NCBI RefSeq assembly: GCF_000380125.1
Contig: NZ_KB904583.1
Span: 1 to 64,000 of the forward strand
Length of the DNA stretch: 64,000 bases
Source of the DNA: Streptococcus ovis DSM 16829
GTDB taxonomy: Bacteria > Bacillota > Bacilli > Lactobacillales > Streptococcaceae
Direction of reading: 5' to 3'
Shown piece by piece: positions 37,666 to 46,085 of the stretch (its first letter is position 1; each line of letters starts with the position of its first letter). Below the pieces are notes generated by a model. That model ran no database searches and was not told the origin of the DNA. It was given only the letters and a program-made list of their open reading frames with translations. The position numbers and the translations under genes are program-made.

Positions 37666-38568
37666 ATGAACTTGCAGCACTTGCGCTATTTTATAGTCTT
37701 AGCCGATTTGGAGCATTACACCGAGACTGCCAAACGTCTCCACATCACCCAACCAACTCTCAGCCATGCCATTGCGACCTTAGAAGAAGAACTTCGAGTT
37801 CCTCTTTTTAGCAAGCAAGGGAGAAATGTTGCCTTAACTCCTCAAGGTCGGGAATTTTATGCAACTGTCCAATCTTCACTAGGAATTTTGGACAAGGGAA
37901 TTGAACTGCTTCAAAAGAAACATTCCAATCGACCTGTGATTAATCTGACCCTGCTTCGCGTTCTCGGAAGAAAGGCCGTTCCCAATCTGGTTCGTACTTT
38001 TTTGGACCAATTTCCTGAAACGAATTCCCGTTTTGACTTCCATAATGATAGCGGGATGTCTATCGATATGATTGAAGGAGTCTTAAACGACCGATATGAT
38101 ATTGCATTTTGTTCCAAACTCGAACATTATCCAACCATTTCCTTTATCCCAATCTTCGCACAAGACTTGGTGCTGATTGTCCCTAAAAAACATCCACTGA
38201 CAGAGCTAGAGAAGGTAACAGTGGCAGATACGCTTCAGTATCCACAAGTCTGGTTCTCCCCAAGAAGTGGGATGCGTCCCCTCATCGAGCAGGTCTATCA
38301 AAAGGAAACTGAACAGCCTCAGATTGCCTTTGAAGTCAGTGAAGATGAAACTGTTGCAGGACTAGTTGCACAAGGATTTGGCCTTGCCCTTATGCCTAGA
38401 CTCGATTTCTTAGATACCCTTGAAGACATTGATATCATTTCGATTGAAGAACTCAAAAAAGCACGTGTTTACTATGCCGCCTATCGCAATAACAAGCCAC
38501 TCCCCAAAGATGTCCGCAACTTTATCGACTTTATCGCAACAGCTACCGAATTAAGCGATATTATTTAG
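37666..38568 (+). CDS. LysR-family regulator (QuiR-like candidate)
   Basis: 300 residues from the ATG at 37666 (MNLQHLRYFIVLADLEHYTE), which has AGAGGGG upstream; the frame's earlier start at 37603 lies inside the operator. N-terminal winged HTH (RLHITQPTLSHAIATLEEEL) followed by a periplasmic-binding-like effector domain (~90-295). Divergent from the aroE/MFS/SDR/TIM-barrel genes, as LysR activators of catabolic operons usually are. In Listeria the equivalent regulator QuiR responds to shikimate; the effector here is unproven. Confidence 0.9.
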   Translation: MNLQHLRYFIVLADLEHYTETAKRLHITQPTLSHAIATLEEELRVPLFSKQGRNVALTPQGREFYATVQSSLGILDKGIELLQKKHSNRPVINLTLLRVLGRKAVPNLVRTFLDQFPETNSRFDFHNDSGMSIDMIEGVLNDRYDIAFCSKLEHYPTISFIPIFAQDLVLIVPKKHPLTELEKVTVADTLQYPQVWFSPRSGMRPLIEQVYQKETEQPQIAFEVSEDETVAGLVAQGFGLALMPRLDFLDTLEDIDIISIEELKKARVYYAAYRNNKPLPKDVRNFIDFIATATELSDII

Positions 38569-38574
38569 CAAAAA

Positions 38575-38611
38575 AATGAGAGATTGAGAGCTAGTCCCAA
38601 TCTCTTTTTTA
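38575..38611. terminator. Bidirectional terminator
   Basis: Stem AGAGATTG / CAATCTCT flanked by an A run and a T run, between the convergent lysR and ABC ATPase genes. Confidence 0.8.
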
Positions 38612-39412
38612 CGCTAAAATTAACTCATCATTCGATAGGACTTGGCCACTATTTTTCTGGAAGAGAGCCATCAAATCTGGAACTGTCAGATTCGCTTTTT
38701 CTTCTCCTTGGACGTCCACAACAATTCGTCCTTGATGTAGCATGACCAGACGGTTGCCGTATTCAATGGCATTTTCCATGTTATGGGTAATCATCAAGGT
38801 TGTCAGTTGGTGGTTGCTCACGATTTTCTGAGTCAATTCCATCACCATATCACTAGTTTTCGGATCTAGTGCTGCTGTGTGTTCATCTAGTAAAAGCAAT
38901 TTGGGTTTCACAAGGGAAGCCATTAAGAGAGTCAAGGCTTGACGTTGACCACCTGATAAAAACTGTGTATCCACTTTGAGACGATTTTCCAGTCCTAGCC
39001 CTAATTCTTTCAGAGATTCTTTGAAAATTTGGCGTTCTTTTTCTTTGACACCCCAGCTCAAGCCACGGGATAGACCACGACGATAGGCAATGGCCATATT
39101 TTCTTCAATGGTCAGTCGAGATGCTGTCCCCATTTTCGGATCTTGGAAAACGCGACTGATGACTTTGGCACGTTTGGCTGCTGGAATATGCTTGATTGAT
39201 TTTCCTTCAAGAAGGATGTCACCTTCATCCACCATGATGGTTCCCGCTAAAGAATTCATTAAGGTAGATTTCCCAGCACCGTTTCCTCCAATGATTGAGA
39301 TAAAATCTCCCTCTGCCACATCTAATTGGAGGCCCTTCAGAACATGATTTTCATTAATCGTTCCTGCTTCAAAGGTTTTATGAATAGATTGAATAGATAA
39401 TAGATTGGTCAT
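38609..39412 (-). CDS. ABC transporter ATP-binding protein (TrpZ-like)
   Basis: About 267 residues. Walker A GGNGAGKST, signature LSGGQRQALTLLMA, Walker B PKLLLLDEHTA (Glu and His switch region ITHNMENAIEYG). The ATG at 39412 (MTNLLSIQ) is chosen because GGAGG lies 8 bases upstream; the GTG at 39421 is part of that site. It pairs with the permease 14 bases upstream and powers the importer. Confidence 0.92.
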   Translation of the reverse strand: MTNLLSIQSIHKTFEAGTINENHVLKGLQLDVAEGDFISIIGGNGAGKSTLMNSLAGTIMVDEGDILLEGKSIKHIPAAKRAKVISRVFQDPKMGTASRLTIEENMAIAYRRGLSRGLSWGVKEKERQIFKESLKELGLGLENRLKVDTQFLSGGQRQALTLLMASLVKPKLLLLDEHTAALDPKTSDMVMELTQKIVSNHQLTTLMITHNMENAIEYGNRLVMLHQGRIVVDVQGEEKANLTVPDLMALFQKNSGQVLSNDELILA

Positions 39413-39425
39413 GTCTGACACCTCC

Positions 39426-40322
39426 TTATGCTTTCTTATTTGTCACTGCTAGTGGTCGAATGTTTAATTTCTTTTGCAATTCTGGTACAAACAAAACCAC
39501 GGCTAGTAAAATGGCTGAGAATAGTTTCACCAAATCAGCATCCATACCCGGTATTTCCAAAATCGCTAAGATAATCAAACGATAGACAACAGAACCCAGT
39601 ACAACTGCTGCTAATCGTTTTCCAATGCTCAAATTACGCAATATCACTTCTGAAATGATAATAGAAGCCAGACCGATAACAATGGTACCCGTACCAGAAT
39701 TCAAGTCTGCATACCCATTGTTTTGTGTTAACAAAGCTCCACACAAGGCAATCAAGCCATTAGAGAGCATATAACCTAAAATCTTCATATTGTCCACATG
39801 AATCCCATTGGCCTCACTCATCGGAATATTATCCCCTGTTGAACGAAGAGCAAGGCCAACCTGTGTTTTCAATAGTAGTGTCAAAAAGAGAATGACCACG
39901 ACCACAAAGATTGCCCCAATTAACATCACTGCGTTGGTTTTTGATAATCCTAATCCTTGCAACTGCGTCACAAGTGTCTCCTGACGCAGGAGGGCGACAT
40001 TGGCTTTGCCTAAGACTTTCAAATTAACTGAGTAAAGACCCGTCAGCGTCACAATCCCTGTTAACAATGCTGGGATTTTTAATTTGGTATGAAGAAGTCC
40101 CGAAGCCAGTCCTGCACCCATCCCTCCTAAAAAGGCAAGGAAGGTAGCGAGTAATGGGTTGGTGCCATTGACAATCCCCACAGCACAGATTGCCGCTCCA
40201 AGAGGATAAGAGCCTTCTGCCGTCAAATCCGCAATATCCAAAATTCGATACGTCAAACACACGCCAATCGCCATGATAGACCATAATAGCCCCTGCGATA
40301 CACTTGATAATATAAGATCCAC
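39426..40322 (-). CDS. ABC transporter permease (TrpY-like)
   Basis: 298 residues with about eight to nine membrane helices, and the branched-chain-type permease segment GDNIPMSEANGIHVDNMKILGYMLSNGLIAL (described in parts: GDN...A..G, then KI.GY). This matches permeases paired with ABC_sub_bind lipoproteins (TrpXYZ-like). One permease gene only, so it should work as a homodimer. 32 bases downstream of the second binding-protein gene. Confidence 0.88.
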   Translation of the reverse strand: MDLILSSVSQGLLWSIMAIGVCLTYRILDIADLTAEGSYPLGAAICAVGIVNGTNPLLATFLAFLGGMGAGLASGLLHTKLKIPALLTGIVTLTGLYSVNLKVLGKANVALLRQETLVTQLQGLGLSKTNAVMLIGAIFVVVVILFLTLLLKTQVGLALRSTGDNIPMSEANGIHVDNMKILGYMLSNGLIALCGALLTQNNGYADLNSGTGTIVIGLASIIISEVILRNLSIGKRLAAVVLGSVVYRLIILAILEIPGMDADLVKLFSAILLAVVLFVPELQKKLNIRPLAVTNKKA

Positions 40323-40354
40323 AATCTTCTCCTTTTTAACGATTAACTTCTTTT

Positions 40355-41329
40355 TTATTTTTTATCTGCAACTTGAATCGTTGAGATATCAATGCCTAAT
40401 TGTTTTGCCATTTCTTCATTGATGTGTACATCAACAGACTCTGGATACTGGACTGCCACTTCCGCAGGATCTGCCCCTTCAAGCACTTTTATAGCCATCT
40501 TAGCTGTCTGACGACCTAGCGCGTCATAATTGGTCCCATAGGTCAAGAGGCCACCCGCATCTACCATGTCGGTCGATCCACCAATGACAGGTACTTGATA
40601 TTGTACCGATAGCTCCCCAATCATGGTCATGGTGGAAGCAACTGTATTATCCGTTGGAACAAAAACAGCATCTACATCTTTCATCAAACTCGTAGCAGCA
40701 TCTTGTACATCGTTTGTATTTGAAATACCCTTGACAATTACCTGATAGCCTGCCTTTTTTAATAATTTTTCCGCTTCTTCTACTTGTACTTCTGAGTTTC
40801 TCTCACTTGTTGTATAAAGAATACCCACTGTTTTCGCTTGAGGGACAGCCTGTCCTAACAACTCAACCTGTTCTTCAATCGGGGCTTGGTCACTCGTACC
40901 AGTCAAGAGGCCACCTGGTTTTTTGATACGATCCACCAAGTCAGCAGATACTGGATCCGTCACCGCGGTAAACAGAATCGGAACCTCCATCGAGACTGTT
41001 GCTAAACTCTGCGCTGCAGGTGTTGCTATGGCAAGAACAAGATCATTCTCACCAACTAATTGCTCTGAAATGGTTTGGAGATTAGATTGGTCACCTTGTG
41101 CATTTTGGTAGTCAATTGTGATTTTCTCTCCTTCTTTGTAACCATTTTTTACCAATTCATCCACAAATCCTTCACGTGCTGCGGTCAAGGAATCATGTTC
41201 CATGTATTGCAATATGCCAATTTTTACAGTTTCTTTATCTGTCGAATTTGTTGTTGAACTGCATCCAGCTAAAGCCAAGAGGGCCAGTCCGACCGAAGCT
41301 ATCCGTGTATAATAGGGTAATTCTTTCAT
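40355..41329 (-). CDS. ABC transporter substrate-binding lipoprotein (TrpX-like), 2
   Basis: 324 residues. Lipobox LALAGCSS with the lipid-bearing Cys at about 23. The mature part is a two-lobe ABC_sub_bind (PF04392) domain: KIGILQYMEHDSLTAAREGF, ILFTAVTDPVSADLV, VGILYTTSERNSEVQ, ADAVFVPTDNTVAST. It closely resembles the binding protein encoded just upstream, with a 3-base gap, so the two arose by tandem duplication. Family members bind aromatic amino acids or similar ligands. Confidence 0.9.
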   Translation of the reverse strand: MKELPYYTRIASVGLALLALAGCSSTTNSTDKETVKIGILQYMEHDSLTAAREGFVDELVKNGYKEGEKITIDYQNAQGDQSNLQTISEQLVGENDLVLAIATPAAQSLATVSMEVPILFTAVTDPVSADLVDRIKKPGGLLTGTSDQAPIEEQVELLGQAVPQAKTVGILYTTSERNSEVQVEEAEKLLKKAGYQVIVKGISNTNDVQDAATSLMKDVDAVFVPTDNTVASTMTMIGELSVQYQVPVIGGSTDMVDAGGLLTYGTNYDALGRQTAKMAIKVLEGADPAEVAVQYPESVDVHINEEMAKQLGIDISTIQVADKK

Positions 41330-41332
41330 GAT

Positions 41333-42304
41333 TTATTCCTCTGTTTCATTCAAATTTTCAATGGTTGTTGGATCAATCCCAACTGCCTTAGCCATCTTTT
41401 CATTCACAACGATACTCGCTGTTTCTGGTGTTTGAACTGCTAAATCTGTAGGTTTTTTCCCTTTTAACAATTTTACTGCCAGCTCACCAGCTTGGACTCC
41501 AATACCATGGTAATCGACTCCGTAAGTAAACAAAGCTGCATCAATAACGGCTGCATCACTTCCTATAGCTGGAACTTTCTTCTCCATCAAGATATCACCG
41601 ATTGTCGAAGCTGTCGAAGCAACTGTATTATCTGTTGGAAGGTAAATAGCATCCACCTGACCTGCTAGAGAAGTCATGACTTGTTGTACATCATTAGTTG
41701 TGGTGACTGTTTTAACAACGACTTTCAATCCAGCTTTTTCAAGTGCAGTTTCTGCTTCTTTTGCCTGAACTTCAGAGTTAACCTCGCTTGAATTATAGAA
41801 AATACCAACCGTTTCCGCATCTGGTACAACCTTTAGAAGCATCTCTATTTGTCCCCTCACATCGGTAGCATCAATGGACCCCGTCATATTCCCTGCCGGT
41901 TTCTCTAAAGATTCAACCAAACCAGCTGATACAGGGTCAGTCACTGCTGTAAAAACAGATGGCGTTTCTGTATCGACATTTAAAAGGGCTTGGGCTGCAG
42001 GTGTTGCAATAGCAAAGTTCACATCATTTTCACCTGCCAATTGTTCAACCATTGTTTGAAGATTAGCCTGATCCCCTTGTGCATTTTGGTAATCCACAGT
42101 TAGGTTCTCCCCTTCTTTGTAACCAGCTTCTTCCAAGACTTGTAAAAATCCTTCACGTGATGCGGATAAGGCTTCGTGTTCAGCATACTGGATAATACCA
42201 ATGGATACCTCATCAGACGACGATTTGGTATTATTACTGCACGCAGCCAATGTTACTGCTGAAAAAAGAATAGCAGTTGTAAAGGCAAATGTTTTGAATT
42301 TCAT
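41333..42304 (-). CDS. ABC transporter substrate-binding lipoprotein (TrpX-like), 1
   Basis: 323 residues. Lipobox VTLAACSNN (Cys ~22). ABC_sub_bind domain with VSIGIIQYAEHEALSASREGF, VFTAVTDPVSAGLVESL, VGIFYNSSEVNSEVQ and AIYLPTDNTVAST. First gene of a four-gene unit (binding protein 1, binding protein 2, permease, ATPase). The leader upstream codes for a Tyr-rich peptide with terminator and antiterminator folds, so the ligand is probably tyrosine or another aromatic amino acid rather than tryptophan (inference from the leader). Confidence 0.9.
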   Translation of the reverse strand: MKFKTFAFTTAILFSAVTLAACSNNTKSSSDEVSIGIIQYAEHEALSASREGFLQVLEEAGYKEGENLTVDYQNAQGDQANLQTMVEQLAGENDVNFAIATPAAQALLNVDTETPSVFTAVTDPVSAGLVESLEKPAGNMTGSIDATDVRGQIEMLLKVVPDAETVGIFYNSSEVNSEVQAKEAETALEKAGLKVVVKTVTTTNDVQQVMTSLAGQVDAIYLPTDNTVASTASTIGDILMEKKVPAIGSDAAVIDAALFTYGVDYHGIGVQAGELAVKLLKGKKPTDLAVQTPETASIVVNEKMAKAVGIDPTTIENLNETEE

Positions 42305-42380
42305 AAATGTTTCTCCTGTTTGTGATATAGTTTTCCTTTATAAGCGCGAATGAAAACAATGGTCCTTCTTAATTTTGTAT

Positions 42381-42420
42381 AAAAATAAGGGACCGCTAGA
42401 TTCAATCTAAACGGTCCCTT
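42381..42420 (-). terminator. Attenuator terminator upstream of the ABC operon
   Basis: GGGACCG / CGGTCCC (42412-42418 with 42389-42395) around an inner TAGATT / AATCTA stem, then TTATTTTT on the minus strand, about 77 bases before the first gene. Confidence 0.85.
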
Positions 42421-42569
42421 TTACAAGCGTAAAACGAAAACAATTGGAGTCTTTCGTGCCCATTTAGATTTTCATCTATGCGGACACACGTCGAAATTAC
42501 CACAGCCACATAGATACAAACAAAACGTTTCCGTGTTTGTATCCATGTTAACCATGTCTACAAACACTA
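42404..42569 (-). promoter_or_regulatory. Alternative-hairpin chain of the tyrosine-leader attenuator
   Basis: Minus-strand segments that can pair in two ways: 42559-42567 with 42533-42541; 42535-42543 with 42513-42521; 42506-42515 with 42474-42483; TAGAT with ATCTA across a GAAA loop near 42466-42478; and AATCTAAA (42463-42470) with TTTAGATT (42404-42411), which would open the terminator. The first segment starts at the last base of the leader stop codon. Confidence 0.65.
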
Positions 42570-42629
42570 TCTAAAGTAGCTGTAGTAATAACGATGATTG
42601 CTAGTTAAGTTCTGACAACTCAATAACAT
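42567..42629 (-). CDS. Tyr/Phe-rich leader peptide
   Basis: ATG at 42629, with GGAG 8 bases upstream, opens a 20-codon frame: MLLSCQNLTSNHRYYYSYFR, stop TAG at 42567. Four Tyr codons and one Phe codon fall within six codons near the end. It lies 34 bases downstream of the -10 element and directly before a chain of alternative hairpins ending in a terminator. Too short for a normal gene; the layout is that of an attenuation leader. Confidence 0.75.
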   Translation of the reverse strand: MLLSCQNLTSNHRYYYSYFR

Positions 42630-42669
42630 AGACCCGTCTCCATTTCTCGTTTCTTTTAAGGTTACTAAG

Positions 42670-42698
42670 ATAATAATACTTTTTTATTCACTTGTCAA
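42670..42698 (-). promoter_or_regulatory. Promoter of the leader-ABC transporter operon
   Basis: TTGACA (42693-42698), 17 bases, TATTAT (42670-42675) on the minus strand: close to the sigma-70 consensus. Confidence 0.8.
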
Positions 42699-42763
42699 GC
42701 ATTTTTCTGAATAAATTCTCTTTTTTCTGAAAATTTTGATTTGACACACTTTTCAGTATGACA

Positions 42764-43102
42764 TCAAAACAAATCTTGCAATGGTTTAAAAATGATTTTT
42801 TCCAAGTCAGAAATGTAAATGGAAAGTTGCTGCTGCTTACTGAAGTACTCTGTTAACAGTAGATTGGCTTGGACATGTCTGTTAAATTCCTTCATTTTTT
42901 CTTGTACGTCATCATTTGGAATCTGTCCTGCTTGTAATTGTTGTTGCAAATCAGACTGGAAGGCCAAATATTGCTCTAAAATGGTCTTTGCTTCTGGATT
43001 TCCTTCAATTGAGACCTTCACAACTTCCACCGCCTTGTATTCAGGCAATTGACGAATCGCACGATCTAGCTCGTTGGCCAAATCATAAATGTTTTGAGAC
43101 AT
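42764..43102 (-). CDS. YlbF/YmcA family protein (UPF0342)
   Basis: 112 residues, mostly alpha-helical: IYDLANELDRAIRQLPEYK, then a long helix with QSDLQQQLQAGQ and a C-terminal VQANLLLTEYFSKQQQLSIY. Length and pattern fit the UPF0342/YlbF group found after tyrA in streptococci. In Bacillus, relatives form the Y-complex affecting RNase Y. It follows tyrA by 12 bases, so it shares that message. Confidence 0.85.
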   Translation of the reverse strand: MSQNIYDLANELDRAIRQLPEYKAVEVVKVSIEGNPEAKTILEQYLAFQSDLQQQLQAGQIPNDDVQEKMKEFNRHVQANLLLTEYFSKQQQLSIYISDLEKIIFKPLQDLF

Positions 43103-43114
43103 GATGTTCTCCTC

Positions 43115-44218
43115 CTATTTGATGGTGAATGGATAAGACGTATGCGTTCGAATAACCTGCGCAGCCCGATCCAAATCCCCTTTATTTTTAAACGTAATTT
43201 GTAAAATACCATGAATATCTTCACGATTTTCTTCATTGATCCGAATGTTGACGACAAAAATCCCGCGTAACAATTCCAATACCTTGAGAATCACATCTTC
43301 TTCATCAGGAACCATGATAAAAATATCATAAAAGCTATCCACACCAGCTCGTCTATGAATTTCCATTTCTTGCCGAATGTCACGTCCAGTCGCAAAGAAT
43401 TTCCAAAGGCTATCTGCATCTTTTTGAAGGATTTGTTCCGAAATCAGCGACAAGCGTTTTTGAAAATCTGCTATCCGCTCCACAATCTTTTCCCCGTTCG
43501 TCAAAAGGATACTCGTCCACTTCCCTGGCTCGCTTTCTGCTATCCGCGTCATATCACGGAAACCACCAGCCGCAAAGTTATTTGTGAAGGGATGCTCTAA
43601 GGCATATTCGCCAGCCTCATGCATCAGACTAGAAGCCAATACATGCGGAAAGTGGGAAATCTGACTGGTCACTCGACCATGTTCTGCCGCATCGATTTCA
43701 ATGAAACGGGCATGTAAACCTGATAGTAGATCAATCATGCGAGCTATCGCATCTTTTTGCGTTGCCTGAGAAGGAGTAAAAATATAATAGGCGTTCTCAA
43801 ACAGATTGACATCTGCTGCAATAGCACCTGTCTTATGGCTACCGGCCATTGGATGCCCACCGATAAAATTAATTCCCAGTGGGGCAAGATATTGATCGGC
43901 TACCGTTGTAATCATTTCCTTAGTGGAACCGGCATCTGTGACCAAGACTCCCTCTTTCAAAGATTGACCTGCTAGTATTTTGAGCAACTCTATCACTTGT
44001 GCAATTGGAACCGTAAGTAGAATGACATCTGCTTCTGGCAAAAATTCTGTAAAATCAGCTGATACCGCATCTACAAAACCTTTTTCCAGAGCAATCTGGC
44101 GCGACTCTTCCCCTCAGTTATAGCCCAGAATACGATAATCTGGGTGATCTCGTCGAATTCCTAAGGCTATTGATGCACCAATCAAACCAAGACCTGCGAT
44201 ATAAATCGTTTTTCCCAT
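43115..44218 (-). pseudogene. tyrA: Prephenate dehydrogenase with in-frame stop
   Basis: From the ATG at 44218 (GGAGATGAG upstream) the frame gives [20 protein letters not shown], the NAD-binding GxGLIG, and reaches ILGYN, where codon 35 is TGA (44114-44116). The same phase then runs unbroken to 43115, for 367 residues in all, the expected length. Downstream landmarks include TDAGSTKEMI, FIGGHPMAGSHKTG (active-site His) and a C-terminal ACT-like domain. A CGA-to-TGA change is the simplest cause. Restart at a TTG (44041) would lack the nucleotide-binding fold. Either a true null allele or a base error. Confidence 0.85.
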
Positions 44219-44242
44219 CTCATCTCCTCTCGCAGCTTTCTG

Positions 44243-45409
44243 TTAAAAGTTTCTAACAAATGTTCGATGCGATTGAACAGCTGCTTTCAATTCTTCCATA
44301 TTATCTGAAGAAAACTTTTCAAGTATTTCCTGAGCTAGTACCGTAGCCACGACAGCTTCCATGACAACTCCAGCAGCAGGTAAGGCCGTTGGATCTGAAC
44401 GTTCGACTGTCGCCTTGTAAGGCTCATGCGTGTCAATATCAACGGACATGAGAGGTTTATAAAGGGTTGGAATTGGTTTCATCACTCCTCGAATGACCAA
44501 TGGTTGACCATTGGTCATACCACCTTCAAAACCACCTAAATGATTGGTCCGACGTGTGTAGCCCTCTTCTTCATTCCAGAGAATTTCATCCATGACTTCA
44601 GACCCCTTATGGTGACCAGCCTGAAAGCCCATCCCAAACTCAACTCCTTTAAAGGCATTGATGGAAACAACTGCCTGTGCCAATTTAGCATCCAGTTTTT
44701 TATCCCACTGTACATAGGACCCAAGTCCAACGGGAACACCACCGACAACAGTCTCAATAACCCCACCAATAGTATCGCCTTCACGCTTGATTTGATCAAT
44801 ATAATCCTTGATTTCCTGCTCTCGTTCCCGATTGACAACAGAAATTTCAGACTCTTTAGCTAGCTCTTTAATGTGAGAAACGGTCAGTCCTTCTGGGACG
44901 TCAATCACTTTTCCGCCGAAAACAACGACATGGTTTGCAATTTCAATGCTGAGTTCCGTCAATATCCGCTTGGCCACCGCACCAATTGCCACGCGCATAG
45001 TCGTCTCACGAGCAGATGACCGCTCAAGTGAATTGCGGAGATCGTCAAAACGGTACTTCATCCCGCCGACCAAATCGGCGTGACCTGGTCGAGGACGAGC
45101 AATTCTACGTTTTGATTTTAAACGATCCTCAATGTCTTCTACTGACATGATATCCAACCACTTTTGATGGTCCTTATTGACCACATGCAGTGTAATCGGA
45201 GCACCGGTTGTCTTCCCATGGCGAACTCCTGAGGTTATTTCAACCTGATCAGATTCAATTTTCATCCGACCTCCGCGACCATACCCTCCTTGGCGGCGCT
45301 TTAGGTCCACGTTGATATCCTCAACAGTCAACGATAGGCCAGCAGGAACTCCTTCGATAATTGCTGTTAAGCGAGGGCCATGTGACTCTCCAGCAGTCAG
45401 ATATCTCAT
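44243..45409 (-). CDS. aroC: Chorismate synthase
   Basis: 388 residues. Signature segments [54 protein letters not shown] and [18 protein letters not shown], plus the C-terminal [13 protein letters not shown]. Converts EPSP to chorismate with reduced FMN. It is followed by tyrA (24 bases) and preceded by aroD (1 base): one biosynthetic unit. Confidence 0.96.
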   Translation of the reverse strand: MRYLTAGESHGPRLTAIIEGVPAGLSLTVEDINVDLKRRQGGYGRGGRMKIESDQVEITSGVRHGKTTGAPITLHVVNKDHQKWLDIMSVEDIEDRLKSKRRIARPRPGHADLVGGMKYRFDDLRNSLERSSARETTMRVAIGAVAKRILTELSIEIANHVVVFGGKVIDVPEGLTVSHIKELAKESEISVVNREREQEIKDYIDQIKREGDTIGGVIETVVGGVPVGLGSYVQWDKKLDAKLAQAVVSINAFKGVEFGMGFQAGHHKGSEVMDEILWNEEEGYTRRTNHLGGFEGGMTNGQPLVIRGVMKPIPTLYKPLMSVDIDTHEPYKATVERSDPTALPAAGVVMEAVVATVLAQEILEKFSSDNMEELKAAVQSHRTFVRNF

Positions 45410-45410
45410 C

Positions 45411-46085
45411 TTAGTCCTCCAATTCCTCTAAAAACTTTTTCATCGTTCCAAGTGAAATTTGTCCAGGGGCACTCGCTTCATCTAAGCTAGCAAACGTCCA
45501 ACAAGAACCTGTTAATCTTCCTGATAAACGTGAAAGCTTGCCTAAGTCACCCATAGACATAGTAGCGTATGATTGTGCAGCATTCAAAGTTTTGAAACCT
45601 CTTGTGTAGTTCATGACATCTAGTACATCTTGTTCTGTGCGAGGCATTACAGCCATTTTTACTACTGCTGGCGATAAGCTAGTTAATTCAGACATAATCT
45701 CCATGAAATTTTCTGGTGTTTCTTGGAAATTATGGTAACTCAACACTAGATTTGGAAAATCTAACATTTGTTCAAATACAGCTTGATGAGAATAGTACTC
45801 AAAATCAATAAATTCTGGTTGGTACAAGGCTGCAACTTCTTTAATCAGGGCCACATATTCTTGATCGGTCAAATTGATATTGCCACCCTCTTGACGTGTG
45901 CGAATGGTAAAGATGATTTCCCGACCTAAAAATTTTTCAAAGACTGCTGGAGCAACTGTTAGAATATCTTCTTTTGGCAAAACATCTGCTCGCCATTCAA
46001 TTAAATCCGCATCTTCTAGCCTTTCTACGTCAATTGCTTCCACATCTGCAATCGATTTTGGCATAATTGGAACTACAATTTTCAT
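45411..46085 (-). CDS. aroD: Type I 3-dehydroquinate dehydratase, biosynthetic copy
   Basis: 224 residues. EWRADV, catalytic His in [13 protein letters not shown] and Schiff-base Lys in [15 protein letters not shown]-terminal [13 protein letters not shown] and SAPGQISLG. It is about 30 residues shorter at the N-terminus than the copy at 23.6 kb. Overlaps the upstream methyltransferase gene by four bases. Its place before aroC and tyrA marks it as the housekeeping shikimate-pathway enzyme. Confidence 0.95.
   Translation of the reverse strand: MKIVVPIMPKSIADVEAIDVERLEDADLIEWRADVLPKEDILTVAPAVFEKFLGREIIFTIRTRQEGGNINLTDQEYVALIKEVAALYQPEFIDFEYYSHQAVFEQMLDFPNLVLSYHNFQETPENFMEIMSELTSLSPAVVKMAVMPRTEQDVLDVMNYTRGFKTLNAAQSYATMSMGDLGKLSRLSGRLTGSCWTFASLDEASAPGQISLGTMKKFLEELED

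Noticed and set aside
42305-42763. T-box riboswitch upstream of the TrpX-like operon
   Set aside because: The conserved T-box sequence (AGGGTGGNACCGCG) and a specifier stem are not visible; GGGACCG here is simply a terminator arm, and the Tyr-rich leader frame explains the layout better.
43115-44041. Shorter functional TyrA starting at the TTG at 44041
   Set aside because: It would lack the GxGxxG nucleotide-binding start, and the upstream in-phase sequence is clearly the native N-terminus.
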